From Pseudomonas sp. LB-090624 (GTDB lineage Bacteria > Pseudomonadota > Gammaproteobacteria > Pseudomonadales > Pseudomonadaceae): 64,000 nt of DNA. The stretch lies in NCBI RefSeq assembly GCF_003205205.1, contig NZ_QJRL01000001.1, forward strand, positions 186,001-250,000. Direction: 5' to 3'. The position numbers and the translations under genes are program-made. Shown here in pieces: positions 16,576-25,361 of the stretch (its first letter is position 1; each line of letters opens with the position of its first letter). The notes under the pieces are model-generated. The model had not been told where the DNA came from. It ran no database searches and was given only the letters and a program-made list of their open reading frames with translations.

Positions 16576-18099
16576 TTACTTCACTTCGACGGCCAGGCTT
16601 TCGGCAATCTTGCTCTGCCACAGGGCAGGGCCAGTGATGTGCACCGACTCACCATTGCTGTCTACGGCAACAGTCACCGGCATGTCCTTGACCTCGAACT
16701 CGTAGATCGCTTCCATGCCCAGCTCGGCGAAGGCCAGGACCTTCGACTTGCGGATGGCCTGGGCCACCAGGTAGGCAGCGCCACCTACGGCCATCAGGTA
16801 CACGGCCTTGTTGTCCTTGATCGCTTCGATCGCGGTCGGGCCACGCTCGGACTTGCCGATCATGCCCAGCAGGCCAGTCTGCTCGAGGATCTGACGAGTG
16901 AACTTGTCCATGCGGGTGGCGGTGGTCGGGCCGGCTGGGCCTACCACTTCGTCACCGACCGGGTCGACCGGGCCGACGTAGTAGATGAAGCGGCCTTTCA
17001 GGTCCACCGGCAGCGCTTCACCACGGTTGAGCATTTCGACCATGCGCTTGTGCGCGGCATCGCGACCGGTCAGCATCTTGCCGTTGAGCAGAATGGTTTC
17101 GCCCGGCTTCCAGCTGGCGACTTCTTCCGGGGTAATGTCGTCGAGGTTGACGCGACGGGCGCTTGGGCCCGCTTCCCAGACGATCTCCGGGTAGGCGTCC
17201 AGCGACGGCGCTTCCAGCTCGGCCGGGCCGGAGCCATCGAGCACGAAGTGAGCGTGGCGGGTGGCTGCGCAGTTGGGGATCATGCACACCGGCAGGGAGG
17301 CGGCGTGGGTCGGGTAGTCCATGATCTTGACGTCGAGCACGGTGGTCAGGCCACCCAGGCCCTGGGCGCCGATGCCCAGCTGGTTGACCTTCTCGAACAG
17401 TTCCAGGCGGATTTCTTCCAGACGGTTCTGCGGGCCACGCGCTTTGAGTTCGTGGATGTCGATGGACTCCATCAACACTTCCTTGGCCATGACCGCGGCC
17501 TTCTCGGCGGTACCGCCGATGCCGATGCCGAGCATGCCAGGGGGGCACCAGCCAGCACCCATGGTCGGCACAGTCTTCAGCACCCAGTCGACGATCGAGT
17601 CGGACGGGTTGAGCATGGCCATCTTCGACTTGTTCTCCGAGCCGCCGCCCTTGGCTGCGACATCGACCTCGACCTTGTCGCCAGGGACGATGGAGTAGTG
17701 GATCACTGCCGGAGTGTTGTCTTTAGTGTTCTTGCGGGCACCTGCCGGGTCGGCCAGGATCGAAGCGCGAAGGACGTTTTCAGGCAGGTTGTAGGCGCGG
17801 CGCACACCTTCGTTGATCATGTCGTCGACGCTCAGGGTGGCGCCGTCCCAGCGCACGTCCATGCCCACGCGCACGAACACGGTGACGATACCGGTGTCCT
17901 GGCAGATCGGGCGGTGGCCGGTGGCGCACATGCGCGAGTTGATCAGGATCTGGGCGATGGAATCGCGTGCAGCAGGCGACTCCTCACGCAGATAGGCCTC
18001 GTGCATGGCCTGGATGAAATCGACGGGGTGGTAGTACGAGATGAATTGCAGGGCGTCGGCGACGCTCTGAATCAGGTCGTCTTGCTTGATCACGGTCAT
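16576..18099 (-). CDS. Class I fumarate hydratase (4Fe-4S)
   Basis: 507 residues, the full length of FumA-type enzymes: an N-terminal lyase domain and a C-terminal swivelling domain in one chain. Candidate cluster ligands are Cys66 (RPICQDTG), the Cys of GAGWCPPGM and the Cys of MIPNCAATRHAH. It hydrates fumarate to malate in the TCA cycle and is superoxide-sensitive. I start at MTVIKQDDLI; ten extra N-terminal residues are possible but lack a ribosome site. It diverges from the ferredoxin-reductase fusion gene. Confidence 0.93.
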   Translation of the reverse strand: MTVIKQDDLIQSVADALQFISYYHPVDFIQAMHEAYLREESPAARDSIAQILINSRMCATGHRPICQDTGIVTVFVRVGMDVRWDGATLSVDDMINEGVRRAYNLPENVLRASILADPAGARKNTKDNTPAVIHYSIVPGDKVEVDVAAKGGGSENKSKMAMLNPSDSIVDWVLKTVPTMGAGWCPPGMLGIGIGGTAEKAAVMAKEVLMESIDIHELKARGPQNRLEEIRLELFEKVNQLGIGAQGLGGLTTVLDVKIMDYPTHAASLPVCMIPNCAATRHAHFVLDGSGPAELEAPSLDAYPEIVWEAGPSARRVNLDDITPEEVASWKPGETILLNGKMLTGRDAAHKRMVEMLNRGEALPVDLKGRFIYYVGPVDPVGDEVVGPAGPTTATRMDKFTRQILEQTGLLGMIGKSERGPTAIEAIKDNKAVYLMAVGGAAYLVAQAIRKSKVLAFAELGMEAIYEFEVKDMPVTVAVDSNGESVHITGPALWQSKIAESLAVEVK

Positions 18100-18378
18100 G
18101 CAGCGCGCTCCTCTTAAAGACGGGAACATTCATAGAGACGCTCGACGGTGCCGACCAGCATGTCGAAACGCCTTGCAAAGGCGCGCCGGCAGCATGGCCG
18201 ACGCAAAAGGGCGCGGCAGTATAGCGTGCCTCACGGCGTGAAACACCTGCGAGTGGTCTGGACCATGGTCGGTTGGGGGGCAGGCGTCCTTTTTGCTGCT
18301 GACACTTGTGACTGGCCTTAAAATCTCTGGGGGCCCATTTGCGCCCCCAACAATCTGCAGTGGAAGAGATACCTGAAC

Positions 18379-19317
18379 ATGCCCGAACTTTGCGTGGGCG
18401 AGCGCCGCTGGGCGGTGCCGACCGGCAACAACCTGCTCGATGCCTTGAACGAGGCCGGGTTGAATGTGCCGTACAGTTGCCGCGCCGGTAGCTGTCATGC
18501 CTGCCTGGTGCATTGCCAGGGCGGGCAGTTGCTGGACGCCATGCCCGAGGCCCTGGCCCTGGACAAGCATGCCCAGGGCTGGCGCCTGGCCTGCCAGTGC
18601 CGGGTGGTCGAGGATGTGCGCGTGGCACTGTTCGACCCTCGGCAGGATGGTGTGCCGGCCAAGGTCAGTGCACTGGACTGGTTCGGCGATGTGTTGCGTC
18701 TACGTTTACAGCCCGCGCGAGCGCTGCGTTATCAGGCGGGCCAGCATGTGGTGCTGTGGCTGGGCGAGGTTGCCCGGCCTTATTCCCTGGCCAGCCTGCC
18801 GGGTGAGGATGATCACCTTGAGTTTCATATCGATTGCCTGCGCCCAGGTGCCTTTTGTGACAAGGCGCGGGGTTTGCAGGTTGGCGATGAGCTGCGCCTG
18901 GGTGAGCTGAGGGGCGGGGCCTTGCATTACGACCCGGACTGGCAGGAGCGGCCGCTTTGGTTATTGGCAGCGGGGACCGGGCTGGCGCCGTTGTGGGGCA
19001 TCTTGCGCGATGCATTGCGCCAGGGGCACCGGGGGGAGATTCGGCTGCTACACGTAGCGCGGGATCAGGCAGGGCATTATCTGGCGCAGGCGCTGCAGGC
19101 GCTGCAGGCGCTGCAGGCGTTGCCCGGGGTGCATGTAGAGCTGGTGCTGGCGGAGCAGCTGGATGAGGCGCTGGCCGGGTTGCGCCCGTCGTCACGGCAG
19201 ACGATAGCGTTGCTTTGTGGCGCGCCGGGGAGTGTAGAGCGGTTTGCCCGGCGGCTATTCATTGCCGGGGTGCCGCGGGGGCAGGTGTACGCAGATGTGT
19301 TCGTTGAGCATGCCTGA
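18379..19317 (+). CDS. 2Fe-2S ferredoxin / NAD(P)H reductase fusion
   Basis: 312 residues. An N-terminal plant-type ferredoxin domain carries CRAGSCHAC and a final Cys in RLACQCRV (four cluster ligands). The FAD domain has RPYSLASLPGED, and the NAD(P) domain has LLAAGTGLAPLWGILRDAL and LLCGAPGSV. It resembles reductase components of ring-hydroxylating oxygenases and XylA-like electron donors. No oxygenase lies nearby, so the partner is unknown. A 9-bp tandem repeat lengthens a helix near residue 240. Confidence 0.87.
   Translation: MPELCVGERRWAVPTGNNLLDALNEAGLNVPYSCRAGSCHACLVHCQGGQLLDAMPEALALDKHAQGWRLACQCRVVEDVRVALFDPRQDGVPAKVSALDWFGDVLRLRLQPARALRYQAGQHVVLWLGEVARPYSLASLPGEDDHLEFHIDCLRPGAFCDKARGLQVGDELRLGELRGGALHYDPDWQERPLWLLAAGTGLAPLWGILRDALRQGHRGEIRLLHVARDQAGHYLAQALQALQALQALPGVHVELVLAEQLDEALAGLRPSSRQTIALLCGAPGSVERFARRLFIAGVPRGQVYADVFVEHA
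19090..19119 (+). repeat. 9-bp tandem repeat inside coding sequence
   Basis: GCGCTGCAG occurs three times in a row and encodes Leu-Gln-Ala repeats in the reductase domain. It stays in frame and is a likely site of length variation between strains. Confidence 0.8.
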
Positions 19318-19350
19318 GGCATTGGGGGTGATGAGTCTGGCCTGATCTCC

Positions 19351-19431
19351 GCCAAGCCAGCCCCCACAGGATTGCATCAGGCCTGAGCCTGGGGGAGCTG
19401 GCTTGCCGGCGATTGGGCCGCAACGCGGCCC
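19351..19431. repeat. REP-like inverted repeats and GC hairpin
   Basis: GCCAAGCCAGCCCCCACAGG (19351-19370) pairs with the complementary CCTGGGGGAGCTGGCTTGCC after a short loop. Then GGGCCGC AAC GCGGCCC (19415-19431) forms a second stem next to the pykA stop. It lies between convergent genes. Confidence 0.7.
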
Positions 19432-19441
19432 CTCGGCGCTA

Positions 19442-20896
19442 TCAACCGACCAGCGGATCACCAACGTGCAGGATCTTCATGCCGTTGGTGCCACCGATGG
19501 TGTGGTAGCTGTCACCCTTGGTCAGGATCACCCAGTCACCTTGCTCCACCAGGCCACGCTTGAGCAGTTCGTCGACGGCAGCCTGGCTGACCTTGTCGGC
19601 CGGCAACGAGGCCGGGTCGAAGGCAATCGGGTAGACGCCACGGAACATGTTGGCACGGGCCTGGGTTGCGCGGTGCGGCGACAAGGCGAAGATCGGCACG
19701 TGCGAGCGCAGGCGCGACATGATCAACGGGGTGTAGCCGCTTTCGGTCAGTGCGATGATCGCTTTCACGCCCGGGAAGTGGTTGGCGGTGTACATGGCCG
19801 CCAGGGCAATGCTCTCGTCGCAGCGCTCGAAAGTGGTGTGCAGGCGGTGGCTGGACTTCTGGCTGGTCGGGTGCTTCTCGGCGCCGGAGCAGATACGGGC
19901 CATGGCCTGGACGGCTTCGATCGGGTAAGAACCGGCAGCACTCTCGGCCGACAGCATTACCGCGTCGGTGTTGTCCAGCACGGCGTTGGCCACGTCGGAC
20001 ACTTCGGCACGGGTCGGCATCGGGTTCTGGATCATCGACTCCATCATCTGGGTCGCCACGATCACCGCCTTGTTGTTGCGGCGAGCGTGCTGGATGATCT
20101 TCTTCTGGATGGCGATCAGCTCGGCGTCGCCGATTTCCACGCCCAGGTCACCACGGGCAACCATGACGGCGTCGGAAGCGAGGATCAGCTTGTCCAAGGT
20201 CTCGTCGTCGGCTACCGCTTCGGCGCGTTCGATCTTGGCCACCAGCCAGGCGCTGCCGCCGGACTCGTCACGCAGCTTGCGGGCATATTCCATGTCGCTG
20301 GCATCGCGCGGGAAGGATACGGCCAGGTAATCCAGGTCCATTTCCGCCGCCAGCTTGATGTCGGCCTTGTCTTTTTCGGTCAGGGCCGGTGCGGTCAGGC
20401 CGCCACCTTTGCGGTTGATGCCTTTGTGGTCCGACAGCGGGCCACCGATGATCACCACGCAGTGCAGGGCGTCTGCGGTGGCAGTCTCGACGCGCATGAC
20501 CACGCGGCCATCGTCGAGCAGCAGTTCGTCACCGACGCCGCAGTCCTTGACCAGATCGGGGTAGTCGATACCGACGATGTCCTGGTTGCCTTCGGTCAGC
20601 GGATGAGCGGTGGAGAAGGTGAACTTGTCACCGATCTTCAGTTCGATGCGCTTGTTGGCGAACTTGGCGATGCGGATCTTGGGACCCTGCAGGTCGCCCA
20701 GCAGTGCAACATGGCGGCCGTTCTTGGCGGCGATGTCACGGATCAGGCGCGCGCGGGCCTTGTGCTCGTCCGGAGTGCCGTGGGAGAAGTTCAGGCGTGC
20801 CACGTCCAGGCCGGCGAGGATCAGCTGTTCGATCACTTCCGGCGAGTTGCTGGCGGGGCCAAGGGTGGCGACGATTTTGGTACGGCGGATGCTCAT
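19442..20896 (-). CDS. pykA: Pyruvate kinase (type II)
   Basis: 484 residues. N-terminal MSIRRTKIVATLGPASNSPE, the catalytic/metal segment LVAKIERAEAV with MVARGDLGVEIGDAEL, AVMLSAESAAGSYP, and C-terminal TKGDSYHTIGGTNGMKI are all characteristic. It converts phosphoenolpyruvate and ADP to pyruvate and ATP, the last step of Entner-Doudoroff/lower glycolysis. It is monocistronic and diverges from a small lipoprotein gene. Confidence 0.95.
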   Translation of the reverse strand: MSIRRTKIVATLGPASNSPEVIEQLILAGLDVARLNFSHGTPDEHKARARLIRDIAAKNGRHVALLGDLQGPKIRIAKFANKRIELKIGDKFTFSTAHPLTEGNQDIVGIDYPDLVKDCGVGDELLLDDGRVVMRVETATADALHCVVIIGGPLSDHKGINRKGGGLTAPALTEKDKADIKLAAEMDLDYLAVSFPRDASDMEYARKLRDESGGSAWLVAKIERAEAVADDETLDKLILASDAVMVARGDLGVEIGDAELIAIQKKIIQHARRNNKAVIVATQMMESMIQNPMPTRAEVSDVANAVLDNTDAVMLSAESAAGSYPIEAVQAMARICSGAEKHPTSQKSSHRLHTTFERCDESIALAAMYTANHFPGVKAIIALTESGYTPLIMSRLRSHVPIFALSPHRATQARANMFRGVYPIAFDPASLPADKVSQAAVDELLKRGLVEQGDWVILTKGDSYHTIGGTNGMKILHVGDPLVG

Positions 20897-21074
20897 GCAC
20901 AGACTCCTATAGTGAAGCGCAGCGAAAGGCTACTCCTCAATTGCGCTGTAGTCATTGTTCCGTTGCACTACCTGCGACCAAGGCAGGGTGGCATTTGAAC
21001 GGCAAGGTATCCTGGCAAAAGGGTGTGAAGATTTGCACGCGAACGCCGATACACTGGTATCAAAGGAGATCCCC

Positions 21075-21461
21075 ATGCGAGCCCTGATCGTTTTAGCCCT
21101 GGCCGCCAGTGCTGTCGGCTGCACCCGCTGGTCCATGGACCACCACCTGAACAATGCCTATCGCGCCTACGACCGTGGCGATTGTGCGCGGGTCATGCTT
21201 GAGCTGTCGCAAGTCGACCGCACCAGCCGTGCGCGGCCGTTCATCCACCCCGAGGTGTCGCTGCTGCGCGGTCAATGCCTCGAGCGGCAGGCCTTGTACG
21301 TTGATGCCGCGCAGACCTACCAGTACCTGATCCAGAAATACCCGGGCAACGAATACGCCTACCGCGCCCAGGCACGCCTGCAGACCCTCGAGAAACTGGG
21401 GCATTACCGTCGCGGCGAAGCTGCCGTGGCCAGCCCGGTGACGAGTGCACCTTGGCGTTAA
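21075..21461 (+). CDS. Small TPR-like lipoprotein
   Basis: 128 residues from MRALIVLALAASAVGC with a lipobox ending at Cys16 and AAAGGAGATCCCC before the ATG. The mature part (NNAYRAYDRGDCARVMLELSQV, then LYVDAAQTYQYLIQKYPGNEYAYRAQARL) has the helical rhythm of tetratricopeptide repeats, like outer-membrane assembly or peptidoglycan-associated lipoproteins. No specific partner is indicated by its neighbours. Confidence 0.83.
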   Translation: MRALIVLALAASAVGCTRWSMDHHLNNAYRAYDRGDCARVMLELSQVDRTSRARPFIHPEVSLLRGQCLERQALYVDAAQTYQYLIQKYPGNEYAYRAQARLQTLEKLGHYRRGEAAVASPVTSAPWR

Positions 21462-21584
21462 TGCCAAGGTGTGATTTATTTCACGGGATTTGCCGCGCGC
21501 CCTGCGCTAATCTGTAACTCAGCTGTTACAACAACCGCCAGTACCTTGTATTCCTGGCATCAGGTACGGAATACACTCGCGATC

Positions 21585-21944
21585 ATGTTCAACAAGCGCC
21601 ACATCGAACGCCATCAGCTGCCTTGCGTCCTCAAGGTGTTCAACCGCTTTACCGGTCAGGAGATCGGCCAGCTGGGCAACGCCTCCGAAGACGGCCTGAT
21701 GGTCATCAGCCAGTTACCTGTGCTGGTCGGGCCCGACTACGAGCTGCAATTACGCATGCCGTTGGTTGGCGGCGGCCATCAGTTCGTCAACCTTACCGCC
21801 AGTTGCCTGTGGTGCAGCGAAGACCAGACGCCAGGGCATTACGATTCGGGCTTCATGCTGCTGCAAGCGCCCCGTGAGTACGATGATTTCGTGCATTCGC
21901 TGCGCGACTATTTCAGCTTCCGCCCCGCCAACGCTTCCGTCTGA
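21585..21944 (+). CDS. PilZ-domain c-di-GMP receptor
   Basis: 119 residues. The ligand motifs are RHIER near the N-terminus (RxxxR) and NASEDG (NxSxxG), with correct spacing for c-di-GMP binding. It is a stand-alone PilZ protein that would translate c-di-GMP into an output by protein-protein contact. I choose MFNKRHIERHQLP; the longer in-frame start adds unrelated residues. It precedes the exonuclease gene by 58 bases. Confidence 0.88.
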   Translation: MFNKRHIERHQLPCVLKVFNRFTGQEIGQLGNASEDGLMVISQLPVLVGPDYELQLRMPLVGGGHQFVNLTASCLWCSEDQTPGHYDSGFMLLQAPREYDDFVHSLRDYFSFRPANASV

Positions 21945-22002
21945 GCCTTGGTTCGCCAGGAATCGCGCTAGAATCGGGTCGACCTTGATACAGGACGACT
22001 CC

Positions 22003-23436
22003 GTGACCTCCAGCATTTTCTGGCACGACTACGAAACCACCGGCATCAACCCGCGCTGCGACCGGCCGCTGCAGGTGGCCGGCGTACGCACTGACTTCGA
22101 CCTCAACGAGATCGATGAGCCGATCAGCCTTTATTGCCGCCCCTCCGACGACATCCTTCCGCACCCAGCGGCGTGCCTGGTGACTGGCATCACTCCGCAA
22201 CTGTTGGCCGAGCAGGGCCTGTGCGAAGCCGAGTTCATGACCCGGGTCCACGCACAGCTGGCGCAACCGGGTACCTGTGGCGCTGGCTACAACACGCTGC
22301 GCTTCGATGATGAAGTGACGCGCTACAGCCTGTATCGCAACTTTTTTGACCCCTATGCCCGTGAATGGCAGGGCGGCAACAGCCGCTGGGACCTGATTGA
22401 CATCGTGCGCACCGCCTATGCCTTGCGCCCGGAAGGCATTCAATGGCCGCAGCAGGACGGGCGCACCAGCCTGCGCCTGGAATTGCTCAGCAAGGCCAAT
22501 GGCATTGACCACGGCCATGCCCACGAAGCGCTTTCCGACGTGCGGGCAACCATTGCACTGGCCCGGCTCATCCGGCAGAAGCAGCCCAAGTTGTATGACT
22601 GGCTGTTCCAGTTGCGCAGCAAGCACAAAGTGATGGAGCAGATCCGTTTGTTGCAGCCACTGGTGCATATTTCCGGGCGCTTTTCAGCGGCACGTAATTA
22701 CCTGGGTGTCGTATTGCCACTGGCGTGGCACCCCCGTAATCGCAATGCATTGATTGTGTGCGATCTGCATCAGGAAACCCTACCGTTACTGAGGGAAAGT
22801 GCCGAAGTTTTGCGCCAGCGTTTGTACACCCGGCATGATGAATTGGCTGACGGGGAATTACCGGTACCGTTGAAACTGGTACAGATCAATCGCTGCCCGG
22901 TACTGGCGCCGCTGTCGGTATTGCGACCGGCCGATCAACAACGGTTAGGCCTGGACTTGACGTTGTTACAATGCCGTGGCGAACAGTTGGCCAACCAACA
23001 GGCGCAATGGCAAGACAAGCTGGAACACATCTACGGCAAGGAAGACTTCGCCCCGAGTGAAGACCCGGAACAGCAGTTGTATGACGGTTTTATCGGTGAC
23101 CGTGACCGGCGTTTGTGCGAGCAAGTTCGGGTGCTGGAACCGGCGCAGTTGAGCCGCGGCCACTGGATGTTCGACGACCCGCGCTTGCCGGAACTGTTGT
23201 TCCGCTATCGCGCGCGTAACTTCCCCGAGACCCTGAGCGGTGAAGAGCGGCAACGCTGGCATGGCTTCTGTCGGCAGCGCCTGAGCGAGCCGCAATGGGG
23301 CGCGCCAAACACGCTGGGCGACTTCGAACAGGCGCGCCAGCAAGCCTGGGAGGGCGCCGACGAGGCGGGCCGGCGTGTGTTGGAGGCCTGGCAAGTGCAT
23401 GCCCGGCAGTTGCAGCAGCAGTTTGCAATTGGTTGA
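22003..23436 (+). CDS. sbcB: Exodeoxyribonuclease I
   Basis: 477 residues from a GTG start giving MTSSIFWHDYETTGINP. The DEDDh nuclease residues are visible: Asp and Glu in HDYETTG, Asp in the RFDDE segment, and His/Asp in GHAHEALSDVRAT. The remainder matches SbcB's SH3-like and C-terminal helical domains. It degrades single-stranded DNA 3' to 5' in recombination and mismatch repair. An upstream Met at 21766 would overlap the PilZ gene and is rejected. A TAGAAT -10-like box lies about 30 bases before the GTG. Confidence 0.93.
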   Translation: MTSSIFWHDYETTGINPRCDRPLQVAGVRTDFDLNEIDEPISLYCRPSDDILPHPAACLVTGITPQLLAEQGLCEAEFMTRVHAQLAQPGTCGAGYNTLRFDDEVTRYSLYRNFFDPYAREWQGGNSRWDLIDIVRTAYALRPEGIQWPQQDGRTSLRLELLSKANGIDHGHAHEALSDVRATIALARLIRQKQPKLYDWLFQLRSKHKVMEQIRLLQPLVHISGRFSAARNYLGVVLPLAWHPRNRNALIVCDLHQETLPLLRESAEVLRQRLYTRHDELADGELPVPLKLVQINRCPVLAPLSVLRPADQQRLGLDLTLLQCRGEQLANQQAQWQDKLEHIYGKEDFAPSEDPEQQLYDGFIGDRDRRLCEQVRVLEPAQLSRGHWMFDDPRLPELLFRYRARNFPETLSGEERQRWHGFCRQRLSEPQWGAPNTLGDFEQARQQAWEGADEAGRRVLEAWQVHARQLQQQFAIG

Positions 23437-23446
23437 AAGCCACAAA

Positions 23447-23477
23447 CAACAACGCCGGCAATGTGCCGGCGTTGTTG
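23447..23477. terminator. Bidirectional terminator, 14-bp perfect stem
   Basis: CAACAACGCCGGCA pairs perfectly with TGCCGGCGTTGTTG around a 3-base loop between the convergent sbcB and mvaT genes. Confidence 0.9.
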
Positions 23478-23506
23478 CTGCGATAAGCAGGGGCGTAGGC
23501 GGACAA

Positions 23507-23884
23507 TCAGTCCAGCAGGGTAGCCCAGCTTTCAACCACATCACCGCCCCAGTTGGCTTTCCACTCTTTCAGGGTCTTGTGGTTGCCGCCTTTGGTTTCG
23601 ATCACTTCACCGTTGTGCGGGTTTTTGTATTGCTTGACCTTGCGCGCACGCTTGGTGGCAACAGCCTTGACTGCACCACGTGGGCCTTTGCTCAGTTTCG
23701 ACTCTGGGTCGAGCAGGGCAATCACGTCGCGCAGCGACTTGGAGTACTCGCCCATCAGGTTGCGCAGTTTGCCTTCGAACTCCAGTTCTTTCTTCAGCTT
23801 GTCATCCTGCGACAGGTTGGCCAGGCGGGCCTGAAGTTCTTTGATGGCTTCTTCGGTAGCGCGGTATTCGTTGATCAGGGACAT
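23507..23884 (-). CDS. MvaT/TurA-family H-NS-like nucleoid protein
   Basis: 125 residues. The N-terminal oligomerisation helix MSLINEYRATEEAIKELQAR and C-terminal DNA-binding segment (RKVKQYKNPHNGEVIETKGG, then NHKTLKEWKANWG) are almost identical to P. aeruginosa MvaT. It is a xenogeneic silencer that binds AT-rich DNA; P. putida has several paralogues, and by context this is probably TurA. An AT-rich 250-bp upstream region (23900-24150) may be its own target for autoregulation. Monocistronic. Confidence 0.93.
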   Translation of the reverse strand: MSLINEYRATEEAIKELQARLANLSQDDKLKKELEFEGKLRNLMGEYSKSLRDVIALLDPESKLSKGPRGAVKAVATKRARKVKQYKNPHNGEVIETKGGNHKTLKEWKANWGGDVVESWATLLD

Positions 23885-24165
23885 GGAGTGTTCCTTAATG
23901 CGTGTTCGGAAAATGTGTGAGGCAATAATAGACAGGCGATACTCGCAAGTAAACCTAATATTGGCCAGTTAACTGTTAATTAAGCTGTGACAATATTTCT
24001 CAGGTGAACAAAAATTTACATAAAGCCCTGTGTTTGGTCATGTCTGTCACACACGGCTACAGTACGTCGCCTTCGCCACTCCGGCCCGGCTGCTGCAATC
24101 GATACTGCGTTTTTCCTGGCGGGCCGCTAGAATAGGCGCCTTTGCGAAGTTCTGGAGTCTCATTC

Positions 24166-25017
24166 ATGCGCACCTATCGTCTGGTGATCGCCTGCCCCGA
24201 CCGTGTAGGCATCGTGGCGAAAGTCAGTAATTTTCTGGCCTTGTACAATGGCTGGATCAACGAAGCCAGCCACCACTCCGATGAGCAGAGCGGTTGGTTC
24301 TTCATGCGCCATGAAATCCGCGCTGAATCGCTGCCGTTTGGTATAGAAGCCTTCCGCGAGGCGTTTGCCCCCATCGCCGAAGAGTTCTCGATGACGTGGC
24401 GTGTTACCGACTCGGCGCAAAAAAAACGCGTGGTATTGATGGCCAGCCGTGAATCGCACTGCCTGGCCGACCTGCTGCACCGCTGGCACACCGATGAGCT
24501 GGATTGCGAGATTCCCTGCGTGATCTCCAACCACAACGACCTGCGCAGCATGGTCGAGTGGCACGGCATTCCGTTCTTCCATGTACCGGTCGACCCCAAG
24601 GACAAGGCCCCGGCCTTTGCCGAAGTGTCGCGCCTGGTCGAGGAGCATGCTGCCGACGTCGTCGTGCTTGCCCGCTACATGCAGATTCTGCCGCCACAAC
24701 TGTGCCGGGACTATGCCGAAAAGGTGATCAACATTCACCACAGCTTCCTGCCGTCGTTCGTGGGCGCCAAGCCTTATCACCAGGCCTCGCTGCGTGGCGT
24801 TAAACTGATCGGCGCAACTTGCCACTACGTCACCGAAGAGCTGGACGCCGGCCCGATCATCGAGCAGGACGTGGTACGTGTCAGCCATGCCGACAGCATC
24901 GAGGACATGGTCCGCTTTGGCCGCGATGTCGAGAAGATGGTGTTGGCTCGTGGCTTGCGCTATCACCTGGAAGACCGCGTCCTGGTGCATGGCAACAAGA
25001 CGGTGGTGTTTGATTGA
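24166..25017 (+). CDS. purU: Formyltetrahydrofolate deformylase
   Basis: 283 residues from MRTYRLVIACPDRVGIVAKV. An N-terminal ACT domain is followed by the formyltransferase fold with ISNHNDLRSMVEWHGIPF, NIHHSFLPSFVGAKPYHQA and HYVTEELDAGPII, which supply the catalytic Asn, His and Asp. It hydrolyses 10-formyl-THF to THF and formate, balancing one-carbon pools. Eight extra upstream codons are possible, but GGAG fits this start. A TAGAAT -10-like box is at 24128-24133. Confidence 0.95.
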   Translation: MRTYRLVIACPDRVGIVAKVSNFLALYNGWINEASHHSDEQSGWFFMRHEIRAESLPFGIEAFREAFAPIAEEFSMTWRVTDSAQKKRVVLMASRESHCLADLLHRWHTDELDCEIPCVISNHNDLRSMVEWHGIPFFHVPVDPKDKAPAFAEVSRLVEEHAADVVVLARYMQILPPQLCRDYAEKVINIHHSFLPSFVGAKPYHQASLRGVKLIGATCHYVTEELDAGPIIEQDVVRVSHADSIEDMVRFGRDVEKMVLARGLRYHLEDRVLVHGNKTVVFD

Positions 25018-25026
25018 TGGTGTAGG

Positions 25027-25089
25027 GGGCTGCTTTGCAGCCCATCGTCGGCAAGCAGCCACAGGTAGTGCACCTGGTTGCCGGCGATT
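25027..25089. repeat. Hairpin and REP-like inverted repeat
   Basis: GGGCTGC TTT GCAGCCC (25027-25043) is followed by an imperfect pair ATCGTCGGCAA / TTGCCGGCGAT (25044-25054 and 25078-25088). It probably ends the purU transcript. Confidence 0.65.
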
Positions 25090-25127
25090 GGGGTGGGAAG
25101 CCCCCGGCAACTTCGAGGGAGATCCCG

Positions 25128-25361
25128 ATGGCCAAGCGGCGCAACCAACCTCATGCGTCACCCCCTCCCACCTTGGGCGAAGGCTGCCTTGCCCGCTATG
25201 ACCCCGAAGCCCTGGCCGAAACCGACGGCACCGACTTCCCCGGCGCTGCCGAACTCTGGCAACAGCTCAACCCGCCTGACGCCGCCAGCGCTCCAGTAAC
25301 GGACGCGCCAGCAGGCACACGAACACCGGCCCACCGGCCAACAGGTAGAAGTAATAAGTAA
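25128..25361 (+). CDS. Possible small protein overlapping a convergent gene
   Basis: 77 codons starting MAKRRNQPHASPPPTLGEGC, with a strong GGAGA seven bases before the ATG. The last 95 bases overlap the 3' end of the opposite-strand flippase gene. The first 45 residues (LARYDPEALAETDGTDFPGAAELWQQL) have good codon bias. The tail is Pro/Thr/Arg-rich, as expected from a shadow frame. Either a real small protein with a recruited C-terminus or a truncated relic. Confidence 0.4.
   Translation: MAKRRNQPHASPPPTLGEGCLARYDPEALAETDGTDFPGAAELWQQLNPPDAASAPVTDAPAGTRTPAHRPTGRSNK

Noticed and set aside
16576..18099. Tartrate dehydratase instead of fumarase
   Set aside because: Both domains are fused in one chain of 507 residues with FumA-type motifs, whereas TtdA and TtdB are separate.
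18265..18274. GACCATGGTC palindrome before the ferredoxin-reductase gene
   Set aside because: Ten bases only, single copy, no spacing logic to either promoter; likely chance.
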